Source: Blastomonas natatoria (GTDB lineage: Bacteria > Pseudomonadota > Alphaproteobacteria > Sphingomonadales > Sphingomonadaceae). Taken from it: a stretch of DNA of 64,000 bases. Both the position numbers and the translations under genes were made by a program. Under the pieces are notes generated by a model that saw only the letters and a program-made list of their open reading frames with translations, searched no databases and was not told the DNA's origin. How positions within the stretch are numbered: the stretch's first letter is position 1; every line of letters begins with the position of its first letter. The DNA is taken from the NCBI RefSeq assembly GCF_003201955.1, contig NZ_QJJM01000002.1, positions 186,001 to 250,000 on the forward strand, given 5' to 3'. Shown here in pieces: positions 54,997-64,000 of the stretch.

Positions 54997-55271
54997 TAGC
55001 GCTTGCCCTTCTTGTCAGCAGCGTGGCCAGGGAAGGTGCGGGTCGGAGCGAATTCGCCCAGCTTGTGACCCACCATGTCTTCGTTGACCGCCACGGGAAT
55101 GAATTTGTGGCCGTTGTACACGTTGAACGTCAGGCCGACGAACTGCGGCAGGATCGTCGAACGACGCGACCAGGTCTTGATCGGAGCACGGCCGCCAGCG
55201 TCCTGCGCCGCTTCTGCCTTCTTCAGCAGATACAGGTCGAAGAACGGCCCTTTTTTGATGGAGCGAGCCAT
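54996..55271 (-). CDS. rpsS: 30S ribosomal protein S19
   Basis: Protein of 91 residues in the small-subunit head. [18 protein letters not shown] starts the protein, and [20 protein letters not shown] plus [17 protein letters not shown] are typical. It is three bases after rplB. Confidence 0.97.
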   Translation of the reverse strand: MARSIKKGPFFDLYLLKKAEAAQDAGGRAPIKTWSRRSTILPQFVGLTFNVYNGHKFIPVAVNEDMVGHKLGEFAPTRTFPGHAADKKGKR

Positions 55272-55274
55272 GAC

Positions 55275-56111
55275 TTACCTCTTCTTCTTCGCGTGACGCG
55301 ACCGGATGATCATCTTGTCGGTCGACTTGTTCTTACGAGTGCGCATGCCCTTGGTCGGCTTGCCCCACGGCGTGACCGGATGACGGCCACCCGAGGTGCG
55401 GCCTTCACCACCTCCATGCGGGTGATCGACCGGGTTCTTGGCAACACCGCGCGTCAGCGGGCGCTTGCCCATCCAGCGCTTGCGACCGGCCTTGGCAAAG
55501 TTCTGGTTGCTGTTGTCGGGGTTCGAAACTGCGCCCACGGTGCCCATGCAGGCGCCGGGGATGTAACGCTGTTCGCCCGAATTCAGACGGACCATCACCA
55601 TGCCGCGGTCACGACCGACGACCTGTGCATAGGTGCCTGCCGAACGTGCGATCTGACCGCCCTTGCCCGGCTTCATCTCCACATTGTGGATGATGGTGCC
55701 GACCGGCATCTGCGCCAGCTTCATGGCATTGCCCGGCTTCACGTCGGTCTTTTCGCCGGCGATCACGGTGTCGCCTACGGCCAGGCGCTGCGGCGCCAGG
55801 ATATAGGCGAGTTCGCCGTCTTCGTACTTGATCAGCGCGATGAAGGCGGTGCGGTTGGGATCATATTCGATCCGCTCCACGGTGCCGGCAACGTCAAGCT
55901 TGCGACGCTTGAAGTCGACGATACGGTAACGCTGCTTGTGGCCGCCGGCGATGCCGCGCGAGGTCACGTGACCCTTGTTGTTGCGGCCACCGGTCTTGCG
56001 CTTGCCTTCGGTCAGCGCCTTGACCGGGCCACCCTTGTACAGGTCGCTGCGGTCGACAAGGATCAGGCCGCGACGGCCCGGGCTTGTCGGATTATATGAT
56101 TTGAGTGCCAT
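55275..56111 (-). CDS. rplB: 50S ribosomal protein L2
   Basis: Protein of 278 residues close to the peptidyl-transferase centre. The C-terminal [20 protein letters not shown] holds the conserved His needed for activity, and the N-terminal [16 protein letters not shown] is standard. It follows rplW after about 30 bases. Confidence 0.97.
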   Translation of the reverse strand: MALKSYNPTSPGRRGLILVDRSDLYKGGPVKALTEGKRKTGGRNNKGHVTSRGIAGGHKQRYRIVDFKRRKLDVAGTVERIEYDPNRTAFIALIKYEDGELAYILAPQRLAVGDTVIAGEKTDVKPGNAMKLAQMPVGTIIHNVEMKPGKGGQIARSAGTYAQVVGRDRGMVMVRLNSGEQRYIPGACMGTVGAVSNPDNSNQNFAKAGRKRWMGKRPLTRGVAKNPVDHPHGGGEGRTSGGRHPVTPWGKPTKGMRTRKNKSTDKMIIRSRHAKKKR

Positions 56112-56141
56112 ATCTCTATCCTGTCAGCTTGCCGACCGCGC

Positions 56142-56453
56142 TCAGACGCCGGTGGTGACGTCGATCGACTGGCCTTCGGCCAGACGAACAACGGCTTTCT
56201 TGATGTCGTTGCGGGTGTAGGGACGACCCTTCCAACGCTTGGTCTTGCCCTTCTGGACCAGGGTGTTCACACCCACGACCTTGACGTCGAACAGGCCTTC
56301 CACTGCCGCCTTGATCTGCGGCTTGGTGGCGTCCTGGCTGACCTTGAAGACCACCGCATTGTTTTCGCTGAGCAGCGTCGACTTTTCGGTGATGTGCGGG
56401 GCCACGATCACGTCGTAATGACGGGTATCGATGGTGTCGGATTTCTTAGCCAT
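56142..56453 (-). CDS. rplW: 50S ribosomal protein L23
   Basis: Protein of 103 residues at the tunnel exit, the docking site for trigger factor and [24 protein letters not shown] and [21 protein letters not shown] are diagnostic. The ATG at 56453 lies inside the end of rplD (eight-base overlap); a frame open to 56477 is not needed. Confidence 0.96.
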   Translation of the reverse strand: MAKKSDTIDTRHYDVIVAPHITEKSTLLSENNAVVFKVSQDATKPQIKAAVEGLFDVKVVGVNTLVQKGKTKRWKGRPYTRNDIKKAVVRLAEGQSIDVTTGV

Positions 56454-57072
56454 TGAACCGGGCCTCCAGCTTTTCAACAGCGGCGCGGGTCAGCACCAGC
56501 GTATCGTGTTTCAGGATGTCATAGACATTGGCACCAACGGCGGGCAGCACGTTCAGACCGATCAGGTTGGCCGAAGCCTTCTTGAAATTGTCGTTCACGG
56601 CATCGCCATCGATGAACAGCGCCTTCTTGCCGAGGCCGAGCTTGCCGAGCTGCGCAGCCAGCGCCTTGGTCTTCGCTTCACCCAGATCGAGCGATTCCAC
56701 GACGATCAGGCTTTCGCTGGCCAGCTTCGACGACAGGGCCATCTTCAGGCCGAGCGCGCGGACCTTCTTGTTCAGCGACGGATTGAAGTCACGGACGCGG
56801 GGACCGTGAGCCTTACCACCGCCGACGAAGATCGGGGCACGACGATCGCCGTGACGAGCGGTACCGCCGCCCTTCTGACGACCGAACTTCTTGCCGGTGC
56901 GCGCAACGTCGCTGCGCTCGCGAGCCGCGCGGGCGGTGCCGCGACGGTTTTCGAGCTGCCAGGTGATCACGCGGTGCAGGATGTCCGCACGCGGGGTCAC
57001 GCCGAACACGTCATCGTTGAGTTCGATGTCGCCCTTTGCGGTGGCGTCGAGGGTTTGAACCTTGAGCTTCAT
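56446..57072 (-). CDS. rplD: 50S ribosomal protein L4
   Basis: Protein of 208 residues lining the exit tunnel; in E. coli it also represses the S10 operon. The tunnel loop contains [21 protein letters not shown], and [20 protein letters not shown] follows. It overlaps rplW by eight bases and is six bases from rplC. Confidence 0.96.
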   Translation of the reverse strand: MKLKVQTLDATAKGDIELNDDVFGVTPRADILHRVITWQLENRRGTARAARERSDVARTGKKFGRQKGGGTARHGDRRAPIFVGGGKAHGPRVRDFNPSLNKKVRALGLKMALSSKLASESLIVVESLDLGEAKTKALAAQLGKLGLGKKALFIDGDAVNDNFKKASANLIGLNVLPAVGANVYDILKHDTLVLTRAAVEKLEARFNG

Positions 57073-57078
57073 GACCGA

Positions 57079-57837
57079 TTAACCCTCCTGGCCGTCGGTT
57101 GCTTCCACGGCAGCCACGTCTTCAGCAGGCGTGTCGGCGGGAGCATTGTCGTTATTGCCCGCAGCAGAGCGGATCGCAGCGGGGTACGGAGCGTCGGCAT
57201 GGCGCGGAACCTTGACGGCGTCGCGAACCATCAGCCAGCCGCCCTTCGAACCGGGCACCGAACCCTTCACGAAGATCAGACCGCGAGCCTCGTCGGTGCG
57301 GACGACTTCCAGGTTCTGCTGGGTACGCTGGCGGTCGCCCATGTGACCGGCCATCTTCTTGTTCTTGAAGACCTTGCCCGGATCCTGACGCTGACCGGTC
57401 GAGCCGTGAGCACGGTGCGAGATCGAGACACCATGCGATGCGCGCATGCCCCCGAAACCCCAGCGCTTCATGGCGCCGGCAAAGCCCTTGCCCTGGGTGT
57501 GGCCGGTAATGTCGACCAGCTGACCGGGGATGAAGTGGTTGGCGGAAATGGTGGCGCCCACGTCGAGGATCGCATCGTCTGCGACGCGGAACTCGGCCAT
57601 CAGCATCTTGGGAGCGACTTCTGCCTTAGCAAAATGCTCGCGCTGCGGCTTGTTGACGTTCTTGGGCTTGGCAGCTCCGGCACCCAGCTGGACAGCGACG
57701 TAACCGTCACGGTCCTGGTTCTTCACCGAAACCACCTGGCAATCTTCCAGCGACAGGACGGTGACGGGCACGTGCCGGCCATCTTCCTGGAACAGGCGGG
57801 TCATCCCGACTTTTTTCGCGATCACGCCAGTGCGCAT
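57079..57837 (-). CDS. rplC: 50S ribosomal protein L3
   Basis: Protein of 252 residues near the peptidyl-transferase centre. Diagnostic segments are [20 protein letters not shown] at the start and [20 protein letters not shown]-type [20 protein letters not shown] in the middle. The C-terminus is extended by about 30 Asp/Ala/Glu residues. The ATG at 57837 is preferred over 57843 because GGGAGA would abut the latter. A terminator-like hairpin lies about 55 bases upstream. Confidence 0.95.
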   Translation of the reverse strand: MRTGVIAKKVGMTRLFQEDGRHVPVTVLSLEDCQVVSVKNQDRDGYVAVQLGAGAAKPKNVNKPQREHFAKAEVAPKMLMAEFRVADDAILDVGATISANHFIPGQLVDITGHTQGKGFAGAMKRWGFGGMRASHGVSISHRAHGSTGQRQDPGKVFKNKKMAGHMGDRQRTQQNLEVVRTDEARGLIFVKGSVPGSKGGWLMVRDAVKVPRHADAPYPAAIRSAAGNNDNAPADTPAEDVAAVEATDGQEG

Positions 57838-57892
57838 GATCATTCTCCCAATAGAGGCCCGTTCGCGTGATTGCTCGCGGGCGTATCCAACG

Positions 57893-57921
57893 AAAAACCC
57901 CCAAGGCGCAAACCTTGAGGG
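57893..57921 (-). terminator. Terminator-like hairpin between rpsJ and rplC
   Basis: On the reverse strand CCCTCAAGG pairs with CCTTGGGGG around TTTGCG, followed at once by five T. It sits in the 252-base rpsJ-rplC gap. A second hairpin lies just before it (CCAACCCG against CGGGTTGG, 57922-57958), so the gap may be an attenuator that sets the ratio of S10 to the rest of the operon. Confidence 0.7.
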
Positions 57922-58089
57922 CCAACCCGAATTTTGATGATCACCCCGTCCGGGTTGGCTTTTTCCATATGCCCGAGGGCAGGCTGGAAAAGACGGGGGA
58001 CCAGAGCCGCAGCATTGGCTGCGCGGTATCCCTTAGGCCCCTGCCCTGTCGGGCAGAGATGCCCGGACCTGGGCCCGGGCGGACTGGCC

Positions 58090-58401
58090 TCAGGCCAGCT
58101 TGATCTCGACATTGACGCCAGCGGCCAGTTCGAGCTTCATCAGAGCATCGACAGTGGCCGGGGTCGGCTGGACGATATCCAGCAGACGCTTGTAGGTGCG
58201 CACCTCGAACTGCTCGCGCGACTTCTTGTCGACATGCGGGCCGCGGTTCACGGTAAACTTCTCGATGCGCGTCGGCAGCGGAATGGGACCACGAATGAGA
58301 GCGCCGGTGCGACGGGCGGTATCGGCGATGTCGCCGGTCGCCTGATCGAGCACGCGATGATCAAATGCCTTGAGGCGAATACGGATATTCTGCGTTTCCA
58401 T
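58090..58401 (-). CDS. rpsJ: 30S ribosomal protein S10
   Basis: Protein of 103 residues of the small-subunit head, also the NusE transcription factor partner of Nus[21 protein letters not shown] and [20 protein letters not shown] are diagnostic. The start used is 58401; an ATG two codons earlier exists at 58407. It is isolated by hairpins on both sides from tuf and rplC. Confidence 0.96.
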   Translation of the reverse strand: METQNIRIRLKAFDHRVLDQATGDIADTARRTGALIRGPIPLPTRIEKFTVNRGPHVDKKSREQFEVRTYKRLLDIVQPTPATVDALMKLELAAGVNVEIKLA

Positions 58402-58424
58402 TACCACTTTACCGATGCGAAAGA

Positions 58425-58484
58425 GCGAAAAACAAACCGCCCCAGAAACCCGTTGATCCCTGGAGGGACCGAACGCCGGGGCGG
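58425..58484 (-). terminator. Attenuator-like hairpin in the rpsJ leader
   Basis: On the reverse strand CCGCCCC (58484-58478) pairs with GGGGCGG (58443-58437) and is followed by TTTGTTTTT. The 34-base interior holds a second stem (GGTCCC with GGGATC). It lies downstream of the tuf terminator and 24 bases before the rpsJ start, so it could regulate entry into the S10 operon. Confidence 0.6.
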
Positions 58485-58489
58485 CCTAT

Positions 58490-58533
58490 AAAAATTCCAT
58501 CTCCCGGACGAATCAGATCCGTCCGGGAGATGG
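58490..58533 (-). terminator. Intrinsic terminator after tuf
   Basis: A perfect 14-base stem (CCATCTCCCGGACG with its complement) around a nine-base loop is followed by GGAATTTTTAT on the reverse strand, starting eight bases after the tuf stop. Confidence 0.9.
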
Positions 58534-58540
58534 CCCTATA

Positions 58541-59731
58541 TTACTTGGTGATCGTGCTGACAACCCCCGAACCGACGGTACGGCCACCTTCGCGAATTGC
58601 GAAGCGCAGACCCGGATCCATCGCGATCGGAGCGATCAGCTTGACGCCGATCGTGACGTTGTCGCCCGGCATCACCATTTCGGTGCCCTCGGGCAGGATC
58701 ACTTCGCCGGTCACGTCGGTCGTGCGGAAGTAGAACTGCGGACGATAGTTGGCGAAGAACGGCGTGTGACGGCCACCCTCGTCCTTCGACAGCACGTAGA
58801 CTTCTGCGTTGAACTCGGTGTGCGGCGTAACCGAACCGGGCTTGCAGAGAACCTGACCACGCTCGACTTCTTCACGAGCAACGCCGCGAACCAGTGCACC
58901 GATGTTGTCGCCAGCTTCGCCCTGGTCGAGCAGCTTGCGGAACATTTCGACGCCGGTGACGACGGTCTTGCGGGTGTCCTTGAGGCCGACGATTTCGACT
59001 TCTTCACCAACCTTGACGATGCCGGTTTCGACGCGGCCGGTCACAACGGTACCACGACCCGAGATCGAGAACACGTCTTCCACGGGCATCAGGAACGGCT
59101 TGTCGACGGGGCGAGCCGGCTGCGGGATGTACGAGTCAACAGCAGCCATCAGCGCGTTGATCGAGTCCTTGCCGATATTGTCGTCGCGGCCTTCGAGAGC
59201 GGCCAGAGCCGAACCCTTGACGATCGGAATATCGTCGCCGGGGAAATCATACGAGCTCAGCAGTTCGCGAACTTCGAGTTCGACGAGCTCGAGGATTTCC
59301 TCGTCGTCAACCTGGTCGACCTTGTTCATGTACACGACCAGCGCGGGCACGCCGACCTGACGGGCGAGCAGGATGTGCTCGCGGGTCTGCGGCATCGGGC
59401 CGTCAGCAGCGTTCACCACCAGGATCGCGCCGTCCATCTGGGCGGCACCGGTGATCATGTTCTTCACATAGTCAGCGTGACCCGGGCAGTCGACGTGCGC
59501 ATAGTGACGGGCATCGGTTTCATATTCGACGTGTGCGGTCGAAATGGTGATGCCGCGCTCGCGCTCTTCGGGAGCCTTGTCGATGTTCGCATAGTCGGTG
59601 AAGGTCGCGCCGCCGGTTTCAGCGAGCACCTTGGTGATGGCTGCGGTTAGCGTGGTCTTGCCATGGTCGACGTGACCGATGGTACCGATATTGCAGTGCG
59701 GCTTGGTCCGCTCAAATTTAGCCTTGGCCAT
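58541..59731 (-). CDS. tuf: Elongation factor Tu
   Basis: GTPase of 396 residues that delivers aminoacyl-tRNA to the ribosome. G1 GHVDHGKT at 19-26, G3 DCPGHADY, and G4 NKVD are intact, followed by domains II and III. One tuf copy lies here after fusA; a second may exist elsewhere. The gene has its own strong terminator at 58490 and possibly its own promoter in the fusA-tuf gap. Confidence 0.98.
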   Translation of the reverse strand: MAKAKFERTKPHCNIGTIGHVDHGKTTLTAAITKVLAETGGATFTDYANIDKAPEERERGITISTAHVEYETDARHYAHVDCPGHADYVKNMITGAAQMDGAILVVNAADGPMPQTREHILLARQVGVPALVVYMNKVDQVDDEEILELVELEVRELLSSYDFPGDDIPIVKGSALAALEGRDDNIGKDSINALMAAVDSYIPQPARPVDKPFLMPVEDVFSISGRGTVVTGRVETGIVKVGEEVEIVGLKDTRKTVVTGVEMFRKLLDQGEAGDNIGALVRGVAREEVERGQVLCKPGSVTPHTEFNAEVYVLSKDEGGRHTPFFANYRPQFYFRTTDVTGEVILPEGTEMVMPGDNVTIGVKLIAPIAMDPGLRFAIREGGRTVGSGVVSTITK

Positions 59732-59801
59732 TTTTTCCTACCTTCGTTCTTTACTATCTGTGGGATAGTCCGCGCCGCGCTCTGGCCGGACTGCCCAAAA
59801 C

Positions 59802-59886
59802 TGTCAACACCCTAATGAAAGCCCGACGCGCCGGTCAGCGCGATTCGGCGGGCTAAGGTCGAGCGCCTATAGCGATTATGCCCGGC
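59802..59886 (-). promoter_or_regulatory. fusA-tuf intergenic region with candidate tuf promoter
   Basis: On the reverse strand an AGCCCG/CGGGCT hairpin with a short T run follows fusA, and a TTGACA hexamer lies at 59807-59802, about 70 bases before the tuf ATG. No convincing -10 element is seen at standard spacing, so this is a candidate only. Confidence 0.35.
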
Positions 59887-61962
59887 TTATGCCAGCTTCT
59901 CCTTGACCTCGGCCGCGACATTCGCCGGAACCTCGTCATAGTGAGAGAACTGCATCGTGTACTGCGCACGTCCCTGGGTGAAGGAACGCAGCTGGTTCAC
60001 GTATCCGAACATGTTTGCGAGCGGCACGATCGCTTCCACCGCCTGCGCGTTGCCGCGCGTGTCGGTGCCCTGGATCTGGCCACGACGGCTGTTCAAGTCG
60101 CCGATGACGTCGCCCAGATAATCCTCCGGCGTCACCACCTCGACCTTCATGATCGGCTCGAGCAGCTTGATGCCGGCCTTCTGCGCAGCTTCGCGCATGG
60201 CGGCACGGCCAGCGATTTCGAACGCCAGCGCCGAGGAGTCGACGTCATGATACGCGCCGTCATACAGGTCGATCTCGAAGTCGATGATCGGGAAGCCGAC
60301 AAGCGAGCCCGAAGCCGCCGTCTCGCGCATGCCCTTCTCGACTGCGGGGATATATTCCTTCGGAATGTTACCGCCCTTGACCGAGTCGACAAAGGTGATG
60401 CCCGATCCGCGCTCGCCCGGCGTCAGCTTGAACTTGACGCGGCCGAACTGACCCGAACCACCCGACTGCTTCTTGTGAGTGTAGTCGATGTCCACGGGCT
60501 TGGCGAGATATTCGCGATACGCCACCTGCGGTGCACCCACGTTCGCTTCCACCTTGAACTCGCGCTTCATTCGATCGACCAGGATTTCCAGGTGAAGTTC
60601 ACCCATGCCCTTGATGATCGTCTGGCCGCTTTCGGCATCCGACGACACGCGGAACGACGGGTCTTCACGAGCAAGGCGGTTGAGCGCCACGCCCATTTTC
60701 TCCTGGTCGGCCTTGGTCTTGGGTTCGACCGAGAGCTCGATCACGGGCTCGGGGAATTCCATGCGCTCGAGGATGATCGGCGCGTTCGAAGCGCAGAGCG
60801 TGTCCCCGGTGGTGGTTTCCTTCAGACCCGCCAGAGCGACGATGTCACCGGCATAGGCTTCCTGGATGTCTTCGCGGCTGTTGGCATGCATCAGCAGCAT
60901 GCGGCCAACCTTTTCCTTCTTGTCCTTGACCGAGTTGGTCACCGAAGTACCGGCTTCCAGCTTGCCCGAATAGATGCGGGCAAAGGTCAGCGTTCCGACG
61001 AACGGGTCGTTCATGATCTTGAACGCCAGTGCGCTGAACGGCGCATCGTCGGCCGGCGGACGGGTATCCTTGGTTTCGCCGTCGAGCTTGACGCCCTCCA
61101 CATCGGGAATGTCGAGCGGCGAAGGCAGATAGTCGACAACCGCGTCGAGCAGCGGCTGAACGCCCTTGTTCTTGAACGCCGAACCGCACAGCACGGGGAC
61201 GAACGAGAAGTTCAGCGTGCCCTTGCGGATCAGCTTCTTGATGGTGTCGGCGTCGGGCTCGTTGCCTTCGAGATACTGTTCCATCACCGCATCGTCCTGC
61301 TCGACGACGGTTTCGATCAGCTCGGCGCGCGCAGCCTCGGCGGCATCCTTCAGATCATCAGGAATGTCGGTATAATCGAACTTCGCGCCCAGCGCTTCGT
61401 TCTGCCAGACGATGGCACGGTTGTGCACCAGGTCGACCAGGCCGATGAACGAGCTTTCGATGCCGATCGGGAGATAGAGCACCAGCGGACGCGCGCCCAG
61501 ACGGTCGCGGATCATGTCGACGCAGCGCTCGAAGCTTGCACCGGTACGGTCCAGCTTGTTGACGAAGCACATGCGCGGAACCTTGTACTTCTCCGCCTGG
61601 CGCCACACGGTTTCAGACTGCGGCTCCACACCGGCCACGCCGTCAAAACAGGCGACCGCGCCGTCGAGCACGCGGAGCGAACGCTCGACTTCGATGGTGA
61701 AGTCCACGTGGCCCGGGGTGTCGATGATGTTGATGCGGTGATCGTTCCAGAAGCAGGTGGTCGCCGCCGAGGTGATCGTGATGCCACGCTCCTGCTCCTG
61801 CTCCATCCAGTCCATGGTCGCAGCGCCGTCATGCACTTCGCCGATCTTGTACGACTTGCCGGTATAGTAAAGAATCCGCTCGGTCGTGGTGGTCTTGCCC
61901 GCATCGATATGGGCCATAATGCCGATATTGCGGTACTTCTCCAGGGGATGGCTGCGTGCCAT
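59887..61962 (-). CDS. fusA: Elongation factor G
   Basis: GTPase of 691 residues that drives translocation on the ribosome. AHIDAGKT at 17-24, DTPGHVDF and NKLD are the G1, G3 and G4 motifs; domains II-V follow with the [18 protein letters not shown] region. The ATG at 61962 ([10 protein letters not shown]) is standard; the open frame to 61977 is ignored. It follows rpsG after a repeat-filled 257-base gap. Confidence 0.97.
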   Translation of the reverse strand: MARSHPLEKYRNIGIMAHIDAGKTTTTERILYYTGKSYKIGEVHDGAATMDWMEQEQERGITITSAATTCFWNDHRINIIDTPGHVDFTIEVERSLRVLDGAVACFDGVAGVEPQSETVWRQAEKYKVPRMCFVNKLDRTGASFERCVDMIRDRLGARPLVLYLPIGIESSFIGLVDLVHNRAIVWQNEALGAKFDYTDIPDDLKDAAEAARAELIETVVEQDDAVMEQYLEGNEPDADTIKKLIRKGTLNFSFVPVLCGSAFKNKGVQPLLDAVVDYLPSPLDIPDVEGVKLDGETKDTRPPADDAPFSALAFKIMNDPFVGTLTFARIYSGKLEAGTSVTNSVKDKKEKVGRMLLMHANSREDIQEAYAGDIVALAGLKETTTGDTLCASNAPIILERMEFPEPVIELSVEPKTKADQEKMGVALNRLAREDPSFRVSSDAESGQTIIKGMGELHLEILVDRMKREFKVEANVGAPQVAYREYLAKPVDIDYTHKKQSGGSGQFGRVKFKLTPGERGSGITFVDSVKGGNIPKEYIPAVEKGMRETAASGSLVGFPIIDFEIDLYDGAYHDVDSSALAFEIAGRAAMREAAQKAGIKLLEPIMKVEVVTPEDYLGDVIGDLNSRRGQIQGTDTRGNAQAVEAIVPLANMFGYVNQLRSFTQGRAQYTMQFSHYDEVPANVAAEVKEKLA

Positions 61963-62063
61963 GATCTCAAACTCCAAGATTTGGGGGCGTAATTTGCCGC
62001 GCCCTATAATGAAGCCCCGGCGCTTTGACCAGCGCGAATTGGCTCATGACGGGATGCAGCCTG

Positions 62064-62213
62064 ATCCCTCTCCCATCACGGAAAGGGCATTTCCAGCGGG
62101 ACAGGCAAGGACCTGTCCCTCAAGCGAAAAGGGGGTGGCGCGGCCTATATGGTGCGCCCTCCCCTTCCCTGCAACACGAAGGTGTTGCGGCCCCTCCCGT
62201 TGCCGGGAGAGGA
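62064..62213. repeat. Inverted-repeat spacer between rpsG and fusA
   Basis: CCTCTCCCATCACGG near the left end and CCGTTGCCGGGAGAGG near the right end are inverted copies, with smaller hairpins inside (GGACAGG/CCTGTCC at 62099-62118; AACACGAAGGTGTT at 62173-62186). Such a block inside the str operon could modulate read-through from rpsG into fusA. Confidence 0.65.
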
Positions 62214-62219
62214 CCGAGA

Positions 62220-62690
62220 TTACCAGCGATAGTGCGAGAAAGCACGGTTCGCTTCGGCCATGCGGTGCGTGTCCTCACGCTTCTTGACCGCATTGCCCCG
62301 ATTGTTGGCAGCGTCGAGCAGTTCGCCCGACAGACGCGCGGCCATCGTGGTTTCGCTGCGGTTGCGCGCAGCCGAGATCAGCCAACGGATGGCGAGAGCC
62401 TGGGCGCGCTCCGGACGCACTTCGACGGGGACCTGATAGGTCGCACCACCGACGCGGCGGCTGCGCACTTCGATGCCGGGCTTCACATTGTTCAGCGCAT
62501 CGTGAAACATCGGCAGCGGGTCGGCCTTGGCCTTGGTCTGCATGGTTTCCAGTGCACCATAGACGATGCGTTCGGCGACGGACTTCTTTCCGTCCAGCAT
62601 CAGGTTGTTCATGAACTTCGAGAGCGTCAGATCACCGAACTTGGGATCGGGCAGGATGACGCGCTTTTCTGGGCGACGACGACGAGACAT
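62220..62690 (-). CDS. rpsG: 30S ribosomal protein S7
   Basis: Protein of 156 residues that nucleates the small-subunit head. [20 protein letters not shown] starts the protein, and [20 protein letters not shown] and [20 protein letters not shown] close it. It follows rpsL after about 100 bases containing hairpins. Confidence 0.97.
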   Translation of the reverse strand: MSRRRRPEKRVILPDPKFGDLTLSKFMNNLMLDGKKSVAERIVYGALETMQTKAKADPLPMFHDALNNVKPGIEVRSRRVGGATYQVPVEVRPERAQALAIRWLISAARNRSETTMAARLSGELLDAANNRGNAVKKREDTHRMAEANRAFSHYRW

Positions 62691-62774
62691 AGGTAACTCC
62701 TGAAAAAAGCCTGAGCTTCAAGCGGGGGAGAAATGGATCCCGGACAAGATCGCCTTTGACGATCCTCTCGGGAC

Positions 62775-62795
62775 GATCCTCACCCCGTGAGGATC
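62775..62795 (-). terminator. Hairpin overlapping the rpsL stop
   Basis: GATCCTCA and TGAGGATC form a perfect eight-base stem around CGGGG, overlapping the rpsL stop codon. A small AAGC-TCAG-GCTT hairpin followed by six T in all lies further down at about 62713-62726. Together they may attenuate between rpsL and rpsG. Confidence 0.45.
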
Positions 62796-63165
62796 ACTTG
62801 GGACGCTTGGCGCCGTACTTCGAACGGCTCTGCTTGCGGTCCTTGACACCCTGGGTATCGAGGACGCCGCGCAGCACGTGATAGCGCACACCGGGAAGGT
62901 CGCGCACACGGCCGCCGCGGATGAGCACGACCGAGTGCTCCTGCAGGTTGTGGCCTTCACCCGGAATGTAGGTGATGACTTCGCGGCTGTTGGTCAGACG
63001 GACCTTGGCCACCTTGCGCAGCGCCGAGTTCGGCTTTTTCGGGGTCGTCGTGTAGACGCGGGTGCAAACGCCACGCTTCTGCGGGTTTGCATCCATTGCG
63101 GGCACCTTGGACTTCGCCTTCTGGGGCACCCGGCCCTTGCGGACCAGCTGGTTGATCGTTGGCAT
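62794..63165 (-). CDS. rpsL: 30S ribosomal protein S12 with Arg88
   Basis: Protein of 123 residues at the decoding centre. [12 protein letters not shown] contains the streptomycin-sensitive Lys43. The second contact reads GGRVRDLPG, with Arg at 88 (codon CGC, 62904-62902) where E. coli has Lys (K87 in mature numbering, K88 with Met). Lys-to-Arg there is a known streptomycin-resistance change, so this ribosome is predicted to be resistant by nature. The start is the ATG at 63165 (MPTINQLV). It is the first gene of the str operon. Confidence 0.97.
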   Translation of the reverse strand: MPTINQLVRKGRVPQKAKSKVPAMDANPQKRGVCTRVYTTTPKKPNSALRKVAKVRLTNSREVITYIPGEGHNLQEHSVVLIRGGRVRDLPGVRYHVLRGVLDTQGVKDRKQSRSKYGAKRPK

Positions 63166-63344
63166 GTTTCTCTTCACCTGATTGGTAGAGTGAGGTTACT
63201 CTGCCGCCCGATACGTGACCTGCATGCGATGGTGTCGCACGCAGATATGGTGGAGGCTCCGCCTGTTGCCCACCCGCACCTTGCGCCAGTGTTCTGCTTG
63301 GTTTCGATCGATTAGACCCATGGGCTCCGCCGATCGAAGCGCGG

Positions 63345-63373
63345 CCCTTAGCCGCGATTGCACGCGGGGTCAA
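63345..63373 (-). promoter_or_regulatory. Candidate str operon promoter
   Basis: On the reverse strand TTGACC (63373-63368) is followed after 17 bases by TAAGGG (63350-63345). The -35 overlaps the stop codon of the HD-GYP gene, and the 180-base leader to rpsL is gene-free. The -10 match is only moderate. Confidence 0.45.
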
Positions 63374-64000
63374 GCCGCTGCGGAGAGTCCTTGCGCCTTG
63401 GCGAGTACTGCCTGGCGCAAGCCGGCCCAATCATCAAAGTGCCAGAAATCGGGACGCTCGATGCCCAGGATCTGCGGTCCCTTGTCCGGAACCACGATCA
63501 GTTCCTGCGGCTTGATCTCTACCATCCGCGACGTGCAATAGAAAGGCAGGACGCGTGTGGCCATCAGTTCCTCAGGGCAGTTGTCGACGATCAGCGCAAG
63601 ACGGTGATCGTTCAGCCGCACCAGGCCTCCTGCGGGGTAGAGACCCATCGAATTGATGAACACGCCCATCAGCCGCTCGTCGAAATGGCCCTGCCACTGC
63701 CCCATCCGGCCCAGCGCCATGCACGGAGTCCAAGGGTTCTTGTAAGGCCGGTTCGATGTCACCGCATCATAGACATCGCAGATTGCCCCCATCCGGGCCG
63801 CCATGCTGATCTCGTCCCCCGCCAGACCAAAGGGATAGCCGGTGCCATCGATCTTCTCGTGATGATGCAGGCACACATCGCGCGCCACATCGGGGATTTC
63901 CGGATTGTCGCCGATCAGCGCATGTCCCCGTTCGGGGTGCGTGCGGATGGTCGAGAATTCCTCCTCGGTCAGCCGGCCAGTCTTGTCGAGGATCATCTGC
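63370..64000 (-). CDS. HD-GYP domain protein, C-terminal part, cut by the right edge
   Basis: The last 210 or so residues of a probable cyclic-di-GMP phosphodiesterase. HHHEKIDGTGYPFGLAGDEI carries the HHE and GYP motifs of the HD-GYP family, and RMGAICDVYDAVTSNRPYK follows; the first HD residues would lie beyond the edge. The C-terminal 90 residues resemble the usual tail of stand-alone HD-GYP proteins. Its frame continues off the window (63996 is an internal Met). It is upstream of rpsL on the same strand. Confidence 0.88.
   Translation of the reverse strand, partial: QMILDKTGRLTEEEFSTIRTHPERGHALIGDNPEIPDVARDVCLHHHEKIDGTGYPFGLAGDEISMAARMGAICDVYDAVTSNRPYKNPWTPCMALGRMGQWQGHFDERLMGVFINSMGLYPAGGLVRLNDHRLALIVDNCPEELMATRVLPFYCTSRMVEIKPQELIVVPDKGPQILGIERPDFWHFDDWAGLRQAVLAKAQGLSAAA

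Noticed and set aside
57840-57969. Small reverse-strand frame in the rpsJ-rplC gap (starts MEKANPDGV)
   Set aside because: It coincides with the two hairpins and T tract of the putative attenuator; no ribosome site, and codon use unlike neighbours.
59878-61992. 704-residue open frame on the forward strand across fusA
   Set aside because: Antisense shadow of EF-G; composition and lack of any family similarity show it is not a gene.
1-64000. CRISPR array, rRNA operon, tRNA genes
   Set aside because: No regularly spaced repeats, no rRNA core sequences and no convincing T-arm motif apart from the tmRNA acceptor piece were seen.

Overview
The window is a GC-rich alphaproteobacterial chromosome segment, most likely from a sphingomonad (order Sphingomonadales). 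This rests on a circularly permuted two-piece tmRNA gene, a Xanthomonas/Caulobacter-type TonB-dependent receptor, a PF05618 protein paired with RimK, a plant-type GshA, an S12 with Arg at position 88, and CtrA-, GANTC- and EcfG-type regulatory motifs. No phage, integrase, transposase or CRISPR array is seen. Most of it looks like core genome.

Layout. 1-4.1 kb: an unidentified C-terminus at the edge, then an FtsX-type ABC exporter pair (reverse) and a divergent SGNH arylesterase. 4.3-8.0 kb: a TonB-dependent receptor followed closely by an exported tyrosine phosphatase. 8.1-18.7 kb, all reverse: a tandem universal stress protein, a coupled formamidase-like hydrolase/kynureninase pair, TamB-TamA, and Bpt. 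19-22.8 kb: threonine ammonia-lyase, then a divergent dehydrogenase/amidohydrolase pair. 23-27.4 kb: a small exported protein, a probable stress sRNA with two C-rich loops, rsmE-gshA, a small membrane protein and an extensin-like protein. 27.4-31.7 kb: ccmAB, phhB, PHA synthase and PHA depolymerase. 31.9-37.8 kb: malate synthase G and an arginine succinyltransferase pathway group (M20 hydrolase, astA, astB). 37.8-41.4 kb: a small CtrA-box gene, ssrA (tmRNA), mscL and a LemA/TPM operon. 41.5-46.0 kb: NUDIX hydrolase, rimK-rimB, gdhA and an exported SRPBCC protein.

46.1-63.4 kb is the str-S10-spc ribosomal supercluster, all on the reverse strand. Its transcription order is rpsL, rpsG, fusA, tuf, rpsJ, rplCDWB, rpsS, rplV, rpsC, rplP, rpmC, rpsQ, rplNXE, rpsNH, rplFR, rpsE, rpmD, rplO, secY, adk. 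A strong terminator follows tuf, and terminator-like hairpins lie just before rpsJ and between rpsJ and rplC, so the cluster is probably split into separately controlled units. An HD-GYP phosphodiesterase gene runs off the right edge.

Most worth checking: the EcfG-promoter sRNA at 23.4-23.6 kb; S12 Arg88, which predicts intrinsic streptomycin resistance; the tmRNA with the tag ANDNDALALAA and duplicated hairpin loops; the receptor/phosphatase pair; and an M20 hydrolase that could replace AstE.
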